The notes under the pieces are model-generated. The model made no database searches. It saw only the letters and a program-made list of their open reading frames with translations, and had not been told where the DNA came from. From the NCBI GenBank assembly GCA_012064415.1, contig SSNU01000144.1:981084-1045083 (forward strand): DNA of 64,000 bases. Reading direction: 5' to 3'. A program made the position numbers and the translations under genes. Shown here piece after piece: positions 48,488-60,370 of the stretch. How positions within the stretch are numbered: the stretch's first letter is position 1; every line of letters begins with the position of its first letter. This stretch comes from Gyrodactylus bullatarudis. Taxonomy: Eukaryota > Platyhelminthes > Monogenea > Gyrodactylidea > Gyrodactylidae.

Positions 48488-51162
48488 CTATACATGATCC
48501 GGGCAAAAGTATTGACCATCTTTGATACAAAACTGTTTTCCTGCCAGGCTCTCTTTGCATTGACCACAAATGAAACAATTCTTGTGGTATGATCTGTCAT
48601 TGTACGTCATGTACTGTTCATTTGGTTCAATTATTGATTTACATGTCTGTTGAATTAAAAGAAGCGGTTAGAATTTTTTACACTGTAATAATCAAGAGTT
48701 GAAGGAAGTTCCGGTAAGTTCTATCTATCCATTCATTTATTATCATGATTATCTCTCTACACACTACATTTACTCGGGTAAACCAGAGCATTATGCATTT
48801 TATTATCATTTTATTTCCATATATTCACTTCTCTCAAGTATATATCTCTCACTCTCTTATGATAATATTCGTTATAAAAAAATGTGTTGATTCTCCTCAT
48901 GATGATATGAGGAGGATATGAAATTTCAATCAGGTGTTCACAAGATTCATTTGTTAATTACACAATCAGCCAGTTGATACGTATCTCTCATATTAATAAT
49001 TATTAGAAAATCCCCAATTAATGCAAAGAAAATATAAACTTGGTGTAAAGTCTCTTTTAGTTTCTACTACAGAACGATAATTGCATTTAAGATCTCTCTA
49101 GCTATTTAGAGATGACCATTAGAGAATGTCATAAATCATGATGAATTTCTTGTATTTGTCTCTACATGTTATTTTTTTTCTAAAGATACCTCTCTCTCAG
49201 GTGATCTTCCTCTTTTCGATGGCAATTCTTTTACTTCCACAGGGAAGTGTGTTTCTAGAGGGGTGGATAACAGAATGACACCCAATTTGTATTATACTGA
49301 ATAACCCCCCCCCCACATATTCCTTCATATTCTATATCCTATGCACGCATCCATATAATCTAAAGCTACAGATTTGTTAATCATTCTTCATATTCTGCAT
49401 ATATTCCTTGTCAAATCTTCAAGACATTCAAGCCATATTGTTATAACTACCAGTTAGCATACATTTACTTGAGACATGCTAACAATTTCAAGACAAGAGC
49501 ATGACTTTGCCAAACGGTTTCCCATTTTTGTAAGAAACAGTGTTCTTCTCTTTGAACATACAATTATTCTTATTTACACAATGAAATCAGTGCACAATGA
49601 AATACACTGTGTCTATCTGGTGCATACACTCGTTTTTTTATGGAGAGAGAGAGAGATGTGGTCACATGATCTCTGTAGGCTGCATTTAACAGGGGGATAG
49701 ATAAGAAAAGAAACTCTACTAGCAAATAGAGAGTTTGAATTAATTACAACATCAGGATTTGTGCTACCTTCTCTCTCTCTCGATCTCGCGTACACAGACA
49801 TAAAAATAAGGTTTTGAAAATATCAAATTTGTGCCTTGATTTTCTAATCTCAGGGAGGGATTTTTGAATTGAAAATATTCCTTTATTCAAACTGTGGCTG
49901 AAAAAATCCCCTATCAATCTTTATTCTTTTCACGTAACCTTTTACTTGATTATTACAATAAACTTGAACGAATGCAAGACTCCCATGAGAAATTATTCTT
50001 TTGCCGGCTGAAAAATGACAAGCAAACACATTATTATTATTTATACTCTAAGAAGAAAAAACGATCAGGCTTAACATTGTCCCCTAGGATGTAAATCAGA
50101 GTAAATTGCCATGTTACAAGTGAAGAGCAATGTCAAATACTATTATTATTGTTACTTGGGTGTTTTTTCTACACATTGTAAATTGCAATAACCATGTCTA
50201 TTTTACCATGCGAATTGAATACGGGAAATGTTGAACTGAGGCATATAGTAGGCATATAATAGGTGTGTAAGCTATTCTTTTACACTTGGGACATGTGCAC
50301 TGCATTTCATCTCTCCAATGAATTACAATTTTTTGTCTTGTTTTCAACTCTCTCTCTCTCTCTCTATTCTGCTATTGCTAGGAGAGAATAAATAGCAGTA
50401 GCATTATTGTATTTACAGAATTCCTAAACGAGATGGTGATGTAATAAAATTTTAGATTTAAACACACATGAAAAAATATTCTTTCAATGAAATGTGTGTG
50501 TACAGGAAGAAAGAAAAACCTTGCAATTCACATTAATCCTGCATTTTGATCTGGTAAACATTTCCCCTATACAAAACAATTACCTTCATGTTTTTTGTTA
50601 ATTTTTTAATCAAATCTTGGCCTATCTATATGGGTTTTACCAAACAAAATGTAAATGCACACTACCTGGGTAATATTGCCAGATTTATTTTCCTGTTAGA
50701 AATTATTTTTATTTTCATACACAAGAGGAAAGAGACAGAGAAATTTATCAAACGTATTAAATCCAAAAACTAGATAAAAAACACTTTATTAACTTGTCAG
50801 ATGATGATAAATTCATATTTTTCTCTTCAAGTTTACTTTCGGTTAAGAAAAAAATATTTCTTGCTGTCATTTTTTTCTAAAGAAATAAAAAACATACTAT
50901 GAAGGGTGCATGAAAATTTGCTAAAAAATAATTGAAGAAAAGTTTGAAATTTTGGATCAGAAAAACTCACGTCACATTTTGGTTGGTAGAGTTCCCTCCA
51001 ACATTTTGCACAATACGGAATCTCTTCTTTGCAGTGAAACATTTGATTAGCTAACTGTGATCGACAATTTTCACAGACAAAGCACTCTGGATGCCATTTT
51101 TTCTCCAACGCTGTCAATATGGCACCCGCTGTAAACTTTTTATTGCACTTTGCACACGACAT
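48488..51162 (-). CDS. Two-LIM-domain protein, downstream tandem copy (about 116 aa)
   Basis: Exons 50971-51162 and 48488-48646 are joined in phase 0 across a 2.3-kb intron. LIM1 runs CAKCNKKF...WHPECFVCENC...YCAKCW. LIM2 starts at the junction as C-D|T-C and runs YHKNCFICGQC...FCPDH and a stop. Both have the full set of zinc-binding Cys/His. LIM-only proteins of this size act as protein-binding adaptors in the cytoskeleton or nucleus. The start codon follows an acceptor-like ctctgtag, so an upstream 5' UTR exon is likely. The gene is a tandem duplicate of the gene at 52066-52692: second exons are the same length and intron phase is identical. Confidence 0.85.
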
Positions 51163-52065
51163 ACCCTACAGAGTGAAAAGGCTGCATGAAATGGGTCTAT
51201 TATTCATAAAAGCAGAACTAAAGGTGAACTGACAAAAATTCAGTTCATGTTCCTTGGTGCATAAATAAATTTCATAAATTTTCTACCAAACTCTCATCCA
51301 TTCACACGCATATTTTATAAAAAGATATATACATATGAGTAGCTTACTTTCGATTTTAATAGATCCGAGAATTAAAATCAAGAATGAAAATTGTAAAGGA
51401 GGAAATTTGCAGAGAACAGAATTATTTATAATTCTAGTAAATTGGTATTATTATTGTTGTTGTTAATTGAAAATAATTTTCATTCAAAACATATAGAGAT
51501 GTAGTAAGTTTTGCAATAAATCATTCATTCATAAAAGGTATATATTTTCTAAAAGAAATAATACTACTCGTTAAAAATCCATGGTATCAATTTTGAAAAA
51601 AAGCTTCATTTACAGATTTCCATGACTATGAAAGGGATTAGTTTAGTATTTATGTAAAATTATAAAACTGATAGAGTAAAAGAGAATGCAAAACAAAATC
51701 AGGAAAGCCTAACATGTGAAGAATCACTGTGGATCATGTACTAGGGAAAAATAAAGTCGCAAAGCATTTAAAGAGGAAGATTTCTTCATTCCATTCTTCT
51801 ATGAAACGAAAGGTCAAATTAAAAAGGTTTCCTCATCTCTGCTCCAATCAAAGACTCAATCAGTAGTAGAAGGGAAGATTCTTTCTATTGTGTAGAGAAC
51901 TCATTTATTAAATTCTTCTAAATCAATGAATGAAATTGGATCCAAATTTCCATGTTCGGTGATGTATTTAAATTAGAATAAATTTTGAATAATTGGAAAA
52001 CATCTATGAAGATAAATAATAGTAGTCATTTTTCCGCGGTGTCACTGGCCAAATACATATATAGC

Positions 52066-52692
52066 TTAGACATGCTTTGAACAATAGTACTTGTTTTCTC
52101 TTATACAAAACTTCTCATTTGATAATGAGACTCGACATTCAGAACAAACGAAACAATTCTTGTGATAGGCCTTATCGTTGTATTTGAGGAATTGTTCACT
52201 TGGCTCCAAGACAACATGACATAACTAACATTTTAAAATAAAAAAAATGTATAAAACTTTTACTCAGACCCTTCTTATTTACTTAGAAAATGAAATTCCA
52301 GAAAATGAAATCTTAAAACTTAAAAACAAGCTATATATATAGTATAAGAAGAAGAGCCAAGATTTAATTACAACTGGTAATTTAGAAGGGTTAGATTACA
52401 ACTGAGAAATGCTCAACTCAAAATTTTCACCTTGATTTGAATGTTTTTTTCCAATCAGGGATGTCTCAAAATTATAATCGATGTTATCACTCACATCGCA
52501 TTTTGGTTGGAATTTTTCCTTGAAGCAATTTGCACAGAAAGGACCCTCATCCCGATTATGGAAGGTTTGGTTGGCCAATTGAGCCTGGCAACCAGTGCAT
52601 GTGAAGCATTCTGAGTGCCATTTCTTCTCGAGAGCAGTCAAGACTGAACCGGTTAGGGGTTTTTTGCATTTAGCGCATTGAGTGTCAGACAT
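52066..52692 (-). CDS. Two-LIM-domain protein, upstream tandem copy (118 aa)
   Basis: Exons 52495-52692 (198 nt) and 52066-52224 (159 nt) are separated by a 270-nt intron, phase 0. LIM1: CAKCKKPL...WHSECFTCTGC...FCANCF. LIM2: C-D|L-C, YHKNCFVCSEC...YYCSKH and a stop. All zinc ligands are present. The protein is closely similar to the tandem copy downstream (TALEKKWH.ECF.C..C..QLANQ.FH shared). The first-exon donor and the second-exon acceptors of both copies are phase 0, so splicing from this first exon to the downstream copy's last exon would also give a valid protein. The start MSDTQCAKC is immediately before the first zinc knuckle, as in other LIM-only proteins. Confidence 0.9.
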
Positions 52693-53166
52693 TTTTCTTT
52701 CTTTTAGAAACTCTTTAAGAGATTTTGAACATCTTTTTAAATGCCATTGGAATTTATATGAGAGTTATTTTCAGACTGTGCTAAATCAACCAATCAAATA
52801 GGACTAGAGTTTAATTCACCGTTATTGGATCTTGCCAACTACTATTACATATTAGTCCTATAGTTGTTAATGATATTTAATGCTATTCCCTGTGGATATT
52901 ATTCTTCCCAGATTGTCAGCATATGGATAAAAATATTTATTTATATTATTACACTTATAAGTAATACTTTTTTATACAACTAAAAACGGAAAACCCCGAT
53001 GAAAGCATTGATTCATATTTAAGAACGTTTTATAACTAAAAGAATCATTTTGAAGCTCAAAATCATACTACAATGAAAATTAGAAATTTTCTAACATCAA
53101 TAATTCTTTTTGTGTATAGCAATAGTTAAAGTAGTATTGATTTTGTTTAAAAGAATAAACTATTTG
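52693..53166. other. Divergent spacer between the LIM gene and the PTB-SH2 gene
   Basis: 474 bp of AT-rich DNA between opposite-strand start codons. It presumably contains both promoters. No motif I can name. Confidence 0.4.
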
Positions 53167-54963
53167 ATGGAGGAGCCTGATGACAATCTGTCTATAAGTG
53201 ATTTGCAAGAGAAATTGTGTGATAAAACCCCAATAGTTAGGACTGCATCTGTAAATTGATCATTTTTACATTTAGTATGTTGGTTCATTCCTTGTTGTTG
53301 GTGAAAATCATCACGTTCGGGCTGATATGGTTCGTCAAAAGTTGGAAAACTCTAGAGTAATCAACTTGTTAACTATTCCTTTTAGAATCCTACAAAAAGT
53401 AAAGCTATCAACCTCTTGATTTCTCTTCATGGAATTAAAGTATGCTCTGCGAAGAACAATGATGTCTATATGGCTCACGCTCTTCGTCGTATATCTTATG
53501 CTACCTGTGATCCTGAATATTGTCAATTTGTATTTCTCGCTAGGGAACCTCGAACTCCTCCCACAGAACAATACTGTCATGCTTTTGTTACTAGTAACGA
53601 AAGAGAAGCTGAAATATTGAACTTAATTATTGGAGAAGCTTTTAAAGTTGCATTTAAATTACTCGACAAGCCAGCAGCCATTGAAAATGATGATTGCCAT
53701 CAATTGCAAGAAAACAAGTAAGTTTTCGAATTATTTATTTTTATAAAAAGATCGACACAAGAGCTTAAGGAACCTAATCAGAATTCATATGATATTCCTG
53801 AAAGAGATTTAGTTTTGAATGATATCAAGTCTTCTATCGTCCACACCAACAAAGTCCAACAGAGATTTTCAACTCCTGATGAAGATCCCTACGTCCAACC
53901 ACCTTCGGAGTCATCGCAGATTAATTTAAATGATAAGAATTCAGAATCTTGGCCTTGGTATAAACCAAAGTGTTCCAGGACCTTTGCCATGGAATATTTG
54001 GAAAATCTAAATGTAAAGGAAATAATCTCGATTCTCTTTTCAAATTTTCATTCATTTAAATTTTTGCTTAGATAGGAGGGTTCATAATTCGAGATAGCAG
54101 TACCCATGCAAATTGCTATGCTTTATCTGTTAAAGTTCCTAGCGATGATATTTCATCCTCTCGATCAAGCATAACACACTTTCTTATTCAACGCACAGAG
54201 AAGGGTGTTAGGTTAAAAGTGAGTTTTTGAAATTTATATAAAAACTACGTTATTCTTAGGCTTCTGCATGTAGGTATTGTATAGTCCCAATTAAACTAGA
54301 AAAATAAATTTAGTTTGTATTATATTTACTTAATCACTTGAAAGTATGAATGTCAGAAAAAACCATTCTGAGTGATTTCAACTTTGATAACTATTACAAT
54401 TGGTTTTGAATAAACTCTTGGTGTCTCATTAAGACTACTGGAAAATTAAGCTTGCATTCTTGAGAATTGACGATGATTGGTAAAATTTTAAATTATATTT
54501 TGAATCAGGGTCTTGACAAGGTGTGGCCTTCACTAAATTGCCTTGTCATTCATTTGTCTGTAATGCCTGAAATGTTGCCGTGTTGTCTCCTCCTGCCGGA
54601 GCAGAAAATATCACTCAAAGTTGACACGGGGCCTTATCACAGAGAAGAAGGCGAGCCAAATATTTCCCAGGCTAATCAATCGTCCATAGTTTTTGATAAA
54701 TCACAGAGAGCTGATTGTTTCAATCAACCCAATGATTATCAGCCACTCAACGAGTTCTCTTCCCTCCTATCAGAGGTAAAAATTCTATCATCAGCGTATT
54801 AATTTCATTCGGTCTTTTGATCAAGATTTCTATCCAAGACAGCTGACAATCTCAAAAATTGCATTTATTTCAATTTTTTCTATTAATAAGTTTTTTATTA
54901 ATAAAATTTTAGTTTATCTCAAAAGTTATTCAGAAATATTACTGCCAAAATACAAAAGGTTAG
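53167..54963 (+). CDS. PTB-SH2 adaptor protein (SH2D5/EGFR-adaptor-like), 407 aa
   Basis: Predicted phosphotyrosine-signalling adaptor. Exons 53167-53250, 53276-53356, 53386-53717, 53751-54012, 54072-54218, 54509-54775 and 54913-54963; all phases fit and the total is 1224 nt. The PTB domain begins YVGSFLVVGENHHVRADMVR and continues with ISLHGIKVCSA, LRRISYATCDPEYCQFVFLA and QYCHAFVT. The SH2 domain has WPWYKPKCSRTFAMEYLE, GGFIIRDSS (the phosphotyrosine-binding Arg in FIIRDS), CYALSVKVP, ITHFLIQRTEKGVRLK and LPCCLLLPE; it resembles the tensin-type SH2 more than Src-type ones. Order PTB then SH2 matches SH2D5 or invertebrate EGFR-adaptor-like proteins; the name is an inference. Three introns are only 25, 29 and 33 nt. 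The end is uncertain: reading through the last donor would stop at 54802. Confidence 0.8.
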
Positions 54964-57900
54964 AATAAGTCTGGGGAATAGTATATCCATTCTGGATGCG
55001 TTTCGATTCTTGTATTGAATGAGTTGACCGAGACTTCTCTGTGTTTTCACCTCAGGTTTCTTTTCTTCCTTATCTGGAAAATGTTGGTATTAAAATAAAT
55101 ATCTACAAATCTACTCAAAAGTAGATTGAAATAATTTCTATTCATTATTAATATTGAAAGTTAAACAAACATGTTTCATTGGTAATTTCCAAAGAGGCTG
55201 TCTTGAAATTCTCATTGTACCTGTTACAATCCTTTGCCTTGTAAATATTTACGAAATATCTTATACTATCATTTCCAGGCATAAAATGCCAGCAATAAAC
55301 TCTCTTTTCAAACTTGGTCTGTGTCACCAGGTAGAAGCTGTCTCCTTTTTTACTTGCAGCCCTCTCATTAATCCTGCCCAAGCACCCGTGTTCTTTTGAA
55401 TTCAATCCAATTATTATAACCTAACTTACCCTCTGAGATGAAGGGATACTTTTTCAAGTCCTGACAGAAAGGGTCCAACTTTATCCAGCTATTTCGGTGC
55501 GAGGAAACATCATCAATCGACATGTAACAACGCATCCATTCATTGTGAGAGCTCATCAAGTCAATCTTACCCACCAACCTATTCATGGATAGAGAGCATG
55601 ATACATGCTCTGGTTTCTTATCCTTTGCATAGTAGAATATCGGCTCTGAATAGTCGTTGAAAATGTTGGCATTCTGCTCAGATGATCTTATGGCTATATA
55701 GAAAAATTCATGATAATAACAAGAGTAAAACGAATAAGGTCAGTGAAATAAATTCTACAGTTTTAAAAAGAATAGCATTAACTAAACTGCAAAGGCATCT
55801 TTTTATGTTCATCTGAATCTCATTAAGCCTTGAATTTTTATGCCCTTGAAACGTAAAAGTATAACTTTGAACCAAGATTTTAGATTTTTAAGTCATAATT
55901 TATAACTAGAATAAGGCTTATTGAATGAAGATAAACTACCTAATAAGCAGTAGTACTTATAAGCAACAGAATTAAGATTTATTCATTAATGACGACTTGC
56001 ACGATTCAGGGTCTAGCATAATGGGAGATATTGATCTGCTTAGTCGAAATTTAAAAAATGCACATTTATGACCTTATAACTTTGATCTGGATCACGAAAA
56101 TATATTTCCTAAACCTGTTGATCTCTTATTTAAGAGGGCGCTCAAAAGTCTCAATCTTCTTCTGATACTTTTACTCCAACTAATAATCTCACACACTTGA
56201 AAGTCTAACTTTTTTCTTTTTCATCCAATTTTGATAATGCAATCTTTTTCGTCTTTTCACTCACAATAGTTGAGAACAAAGAAATTCTTTTGAAAAGGTT
56301 CCTCTTCACCTTGACTAGCTTGTGGAAAGATTATCTTGATGCCAAAGTTCCTGTTCCGACTTTTGAATATAAATGTACACATTATATATATATTGAAATG
56401 GTAAAATTAATCTTGAATGCTGCTCACCATCCCCTCATTTTCGATGAGTCATCCACATTCATTATGAACTCAGAGTTTCCCTTAATCTTGTAACATGTCA
56501 ATTTTAGTGAGTTGATATGCGTAATCAAATTATTTGTTTCATTCTGTCCAGTCTTATTACTTTCATTATTGCTATTCCATCTATTTGATTTTTCATAGGA
56601 CAGTCCAGATCTAGACGGCAGCATCTTCAATAGACTGACATTCTCACTGGAATCGGAAATGATTCCATTGAAGGATACATACTCTCCCTCCAGGCCGATT
56701 GGTAGAGAACAGGCATACTTTTGCTTGGCATTTGCTGATGATTATTCAAATGATCGGATCAGAAGAACTCTTTCTTATTTCATGACTCACTTTGACATTT
56801 TTCTCTTGTGAAGCATTTTCGCCGACAAATAATCATAGTTGCCGGTGTACACTGTTGGTTTTCACAGCTCTCCGCTTCATCTTCACACTCGCCAACTTGA
56901 ATAGAAAAAGAATAAAAATATTTTCACAAAGTAAGATGGAATTTCAAATCCACAGTTAGAACATTTCCTCTCACATGCTCTACGTATTTTTGCTCTAAAT
57001 CCGATAATTCTAAATTCTGATTCTTTTTTTTCTGTTATCATTGAGAGGGTGGATGTTAAGCCATCTCTAGCACTAGTGGATACGGACTGAGATGATTGTA
57101 GGGAATGATGATGATCCCCCAGTGTGATAAGAGTCTTGTAATCAGAATAATATTCGCGCAGTACATCTAGTGGGATGAAGCTAGCTCCATGAAATAATAG
57201 GATCACATTGAATGGTTCGTATTTCCTCATGTCTATCAGATTGAGACTATTTTGCAGCCATCTCTTTTGGAATACCTGTTTAAAAATTACTTTTATTCAA
57301 ATACTTGATTAAATTAGCGGGAATCAATAATTTCACATTGAAACCATCCAAATATGCTGTATCCCTGATTGTGGTGCTAAATTAATTACTTGATTCAAGT
57401 TTAACGTCATGTGATTCCACTACATTTCCCTTTCAATCATCAGTCCTATTCAAGTATTTTATTACTTTTTTTTTCTTTTATAGGCTTATTTTTATTCTTT
57501 ATGACGAGGTAAAAGTAATGCTATCCAGTCTTTAGGTGTGTCTCTAATTTGATGCCAAAAAGTCACAAATCTTTCCTAATTTGTAAGGCAATAAATTTAA
57601 GATTTTCCTTGTTGCTTGTCTCCTTTTCCGCATTTGAAAAATATGAAAATTTGATTTCTAACATGGCTAGTAAACAAAATAAATAGTAAGAAATAAATTC
57701 TCATCATGTTGGCCTTTCCATTCACTCAGGTATGAATTATTTTCTTCTTTATCGTCTCTATTTACACAATCCACCTATAATTAAGTTCATTAAGAGTTGA
57801 ATATTTAAAATATGAAAAAAGTCTTTAACAATATAAATGTTTGACAAGCTGTATTAGATGTGAAAAGTACTTCAAAAACCATACTTGAAAATTATTTCAT

Positions 57901-60370
57901 TTTGATAATAGATAAACTCATTGAAATTGAATGAAAAAATTGTTAGATTGGCAATTTCTTTAAATTTTTCAACAAAACTTTTGCAATTTTTTTACCGCTC
58001 TACTAATAGAAAATAGAAGCAGGTTCATAGGCATTGAAAAAGTCTCAAGAGAATAGAGAAAGGAATAGAATTCATATTTCATCAGTAAAGCTTCAAATTA
58101 TCCTGATTCACTCTCACCAGATTAAACTTGATCTATTGATCCAAAACGACCTGAACTGAAAATAAACATAAACTCCAAATTATAAATGTAACGAAACTCA
58201 CAATTGTGTAAATGTAATTCCATGCATCATAGATGAAAAGTATAGTGAACTCTTGGTATTCCTTGACATTGAATATTCTCGTTTGAGCGTCTTGTGTGTG
58301 TGTGTAAAAAAAATTAAATATGAGCTATAAACTATTATTATTAACCAAAATGTTTATGCAAATCAACTTGTTCATCTTCCCCTATTGCACCAACACTCGA
58401 GTACTTTTCTATGCTCAAAGTTTGCACTATCGAAAATTATGAGTCAAACTCTTTTCCCATCACTCTCCTTCCTTCTGCATCTTGTGAGAATCTTGCAGAT
58501 TTTTTTTCACTGCCCCAAAAAAGTTTTATTCCCAAGGGTTAATTTCATCATAGATTGAGCGCGAGAGAGAGAAATGGACTTGATTTTAACATTAATTTTC
58601 ATCTTCCATTTTATTCATTCTTGATGAATTCCCCAAACCAATGTGAGCATTTTTAGGGCAAATAAAAATTAATGAATCCCAACAAGAAATCTATGAATCT
58701 CAAATGTTCTGCTTGTCCATTTTGTTATGCAACATTTTGAACAGATCAGAATAAATTATTCATTGTGGTTAGACTTTTTCTTCTACTTACCTATCTGGCC
58801 ATTTATTGGATTGCATAGACCTTCGGGGAATTTGAACGTTTGTCCCTCATTCGCGAGGCAATTCGATTCCAAAATACCAAACTTTTCACTCCTACAAAGA
58901 AACTAAATTCCTCATGATTCAATGATTTAATTTTCTTCTTCAATTTTCTCACTTGCTTATCGTGGATACTCTTGAAATTCCCCAATTGGTAACCTCCAAC
59001 CAAGTTGGTATGGAAAAGATTAAAATCTTTGCTCTTTCTGTCATTTTGGGAAATTGGAGCTGAAAAATTAAAAATAAGAAAAAAACTCTCTTGTTAATTG
59101 AGGAGATCCCGATGAGAATTTCAACTAACCATGGACTCTTTTATCATCATCATTCTTAAAAAGTATTTACAAAACTTGATTAAAAATCAACTTCCGTAGG
59201 AAACTCTACGTGATTTTTTTTTATTACTAGAATGAAAAAAATTGTGTAAAAATTGTCAGTGTTTTTTAGGAAAGTAAAAGATTCTCAATTATTTCCCTTG
59301 GAGTAATAATTCATCATGACCTCACTCACCCAGCCACCAGCTTGTCTTGGAGGGCAGAAAATTTGACATTTCTTCTTCACTTGTTCGATTCGAAAAGGTA
59401 GTTCCTTAAAATTTTCCAACGTATTACATAATTAAATTAAATATGTCAAAATGATTCGTAAAATATTATTCCTCCTTTTCTTTATTAATACTATTGGATT
59501 TTAAAAATCCTAAAAAATTGAAATCCTTGTATTTTTTAGAATATTTATCTTTCGTGATTTGCCATTTTTATCTTGACTGGAAAATTGATTAATTATTAGG
59601 ATTTTCACAAAATATCCAGTCACAGCAAAATATAGGTTGAATTCACTGAATTTCATCTGATTTTGTTTATATATATACATATATCTAACCATATGTTATT
59701 AGATATAGATATTTGATAAATATGTGTTGAGAAACTTTTTTTGGTTTTGAAAGGAAATTCATACGCTTTAGAAGTAGATGAATTGAAATTAAGAACATGT
59801 GAATTATCCGAATATTTGGCCTCAATTATATTTAGGGTAAGTTCCATGATATAAAATATTAGAGACCTTCTGTATCATTATCAGAATATTTAGATAATTA
59901 ATTAACTTACCTGACATGATCGTAATCATATCAACTGAGTCATTCAAGAATTTTCTATCATATTCAAATTTTATCATTTGGTAGAGGACTTTGTTCTGAT
60001 GGGCCCTGACAAGATATTTGCCATCGGGAAAAGATTCTTGGCAATAAATTATCAGAGTCTGTGTCCGTTGACATTCGGAAGAATGTGGATGATATATATC
60101 ATTAAATAAGTGAGAATTTAATTGGCTCTGCTGGCAACTTGGCATCAAGTAAAGTTTATCTCGACCCTTGTCTGAGGAAATCAACTTGTACGACCATTTC
60201 TGAATGCCTCTTTGCTTCGCTGATATTATAGCTGATTGGTATATCGGCCTTGTTGAGGCCCACCAAAACTTTTGCTCATTCAACTCTTCAGGGAATTTAC
60301 ACTTGTATGCATCTGTCAATTGTATTATCGATAATAGAGCTAAAAATGAAACTATATTCCTTACAAGCAA
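54919..60370 (-). CDS. Cysteine-rich secreted or membrane-anchored protein (DUF704x-like), exon model incomplete
   Basis: The first exon, 59911-60370, begins with a clear signal peptide (MLVRNIVSFLALLSIIQLTDA) followed by YKCKFPEEL. Supported exons follow in phase: 59330-59404 (ends SWWLG), 58953-59059, 58791-58902 (LESNCLANEGQTFKFPEGLC). Further downstream are clear coding blocks around 57277-56990, 56888-56790 (GECEDEAESCENQQC), 56734-56428 (YACSLPIGLEGEYVSFNGI), 55700-55430 (HVSCSLSMNRLVGK) and 55390-55260 (YCWHFMPGND). The last exon, 54919-55073, ends in a hydrophobic tail, LILTFCILAVIFLNNF, fitting a GPI or membrane anchor. Repeated C-F-P and W-x-G features recall the DUF7042-7045 proteins of invertebrates; this is from memory. 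Several middle junctions do not close in phase, so exons are missing or the copy is damaged. Function unknown. Confidence 0.55.
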
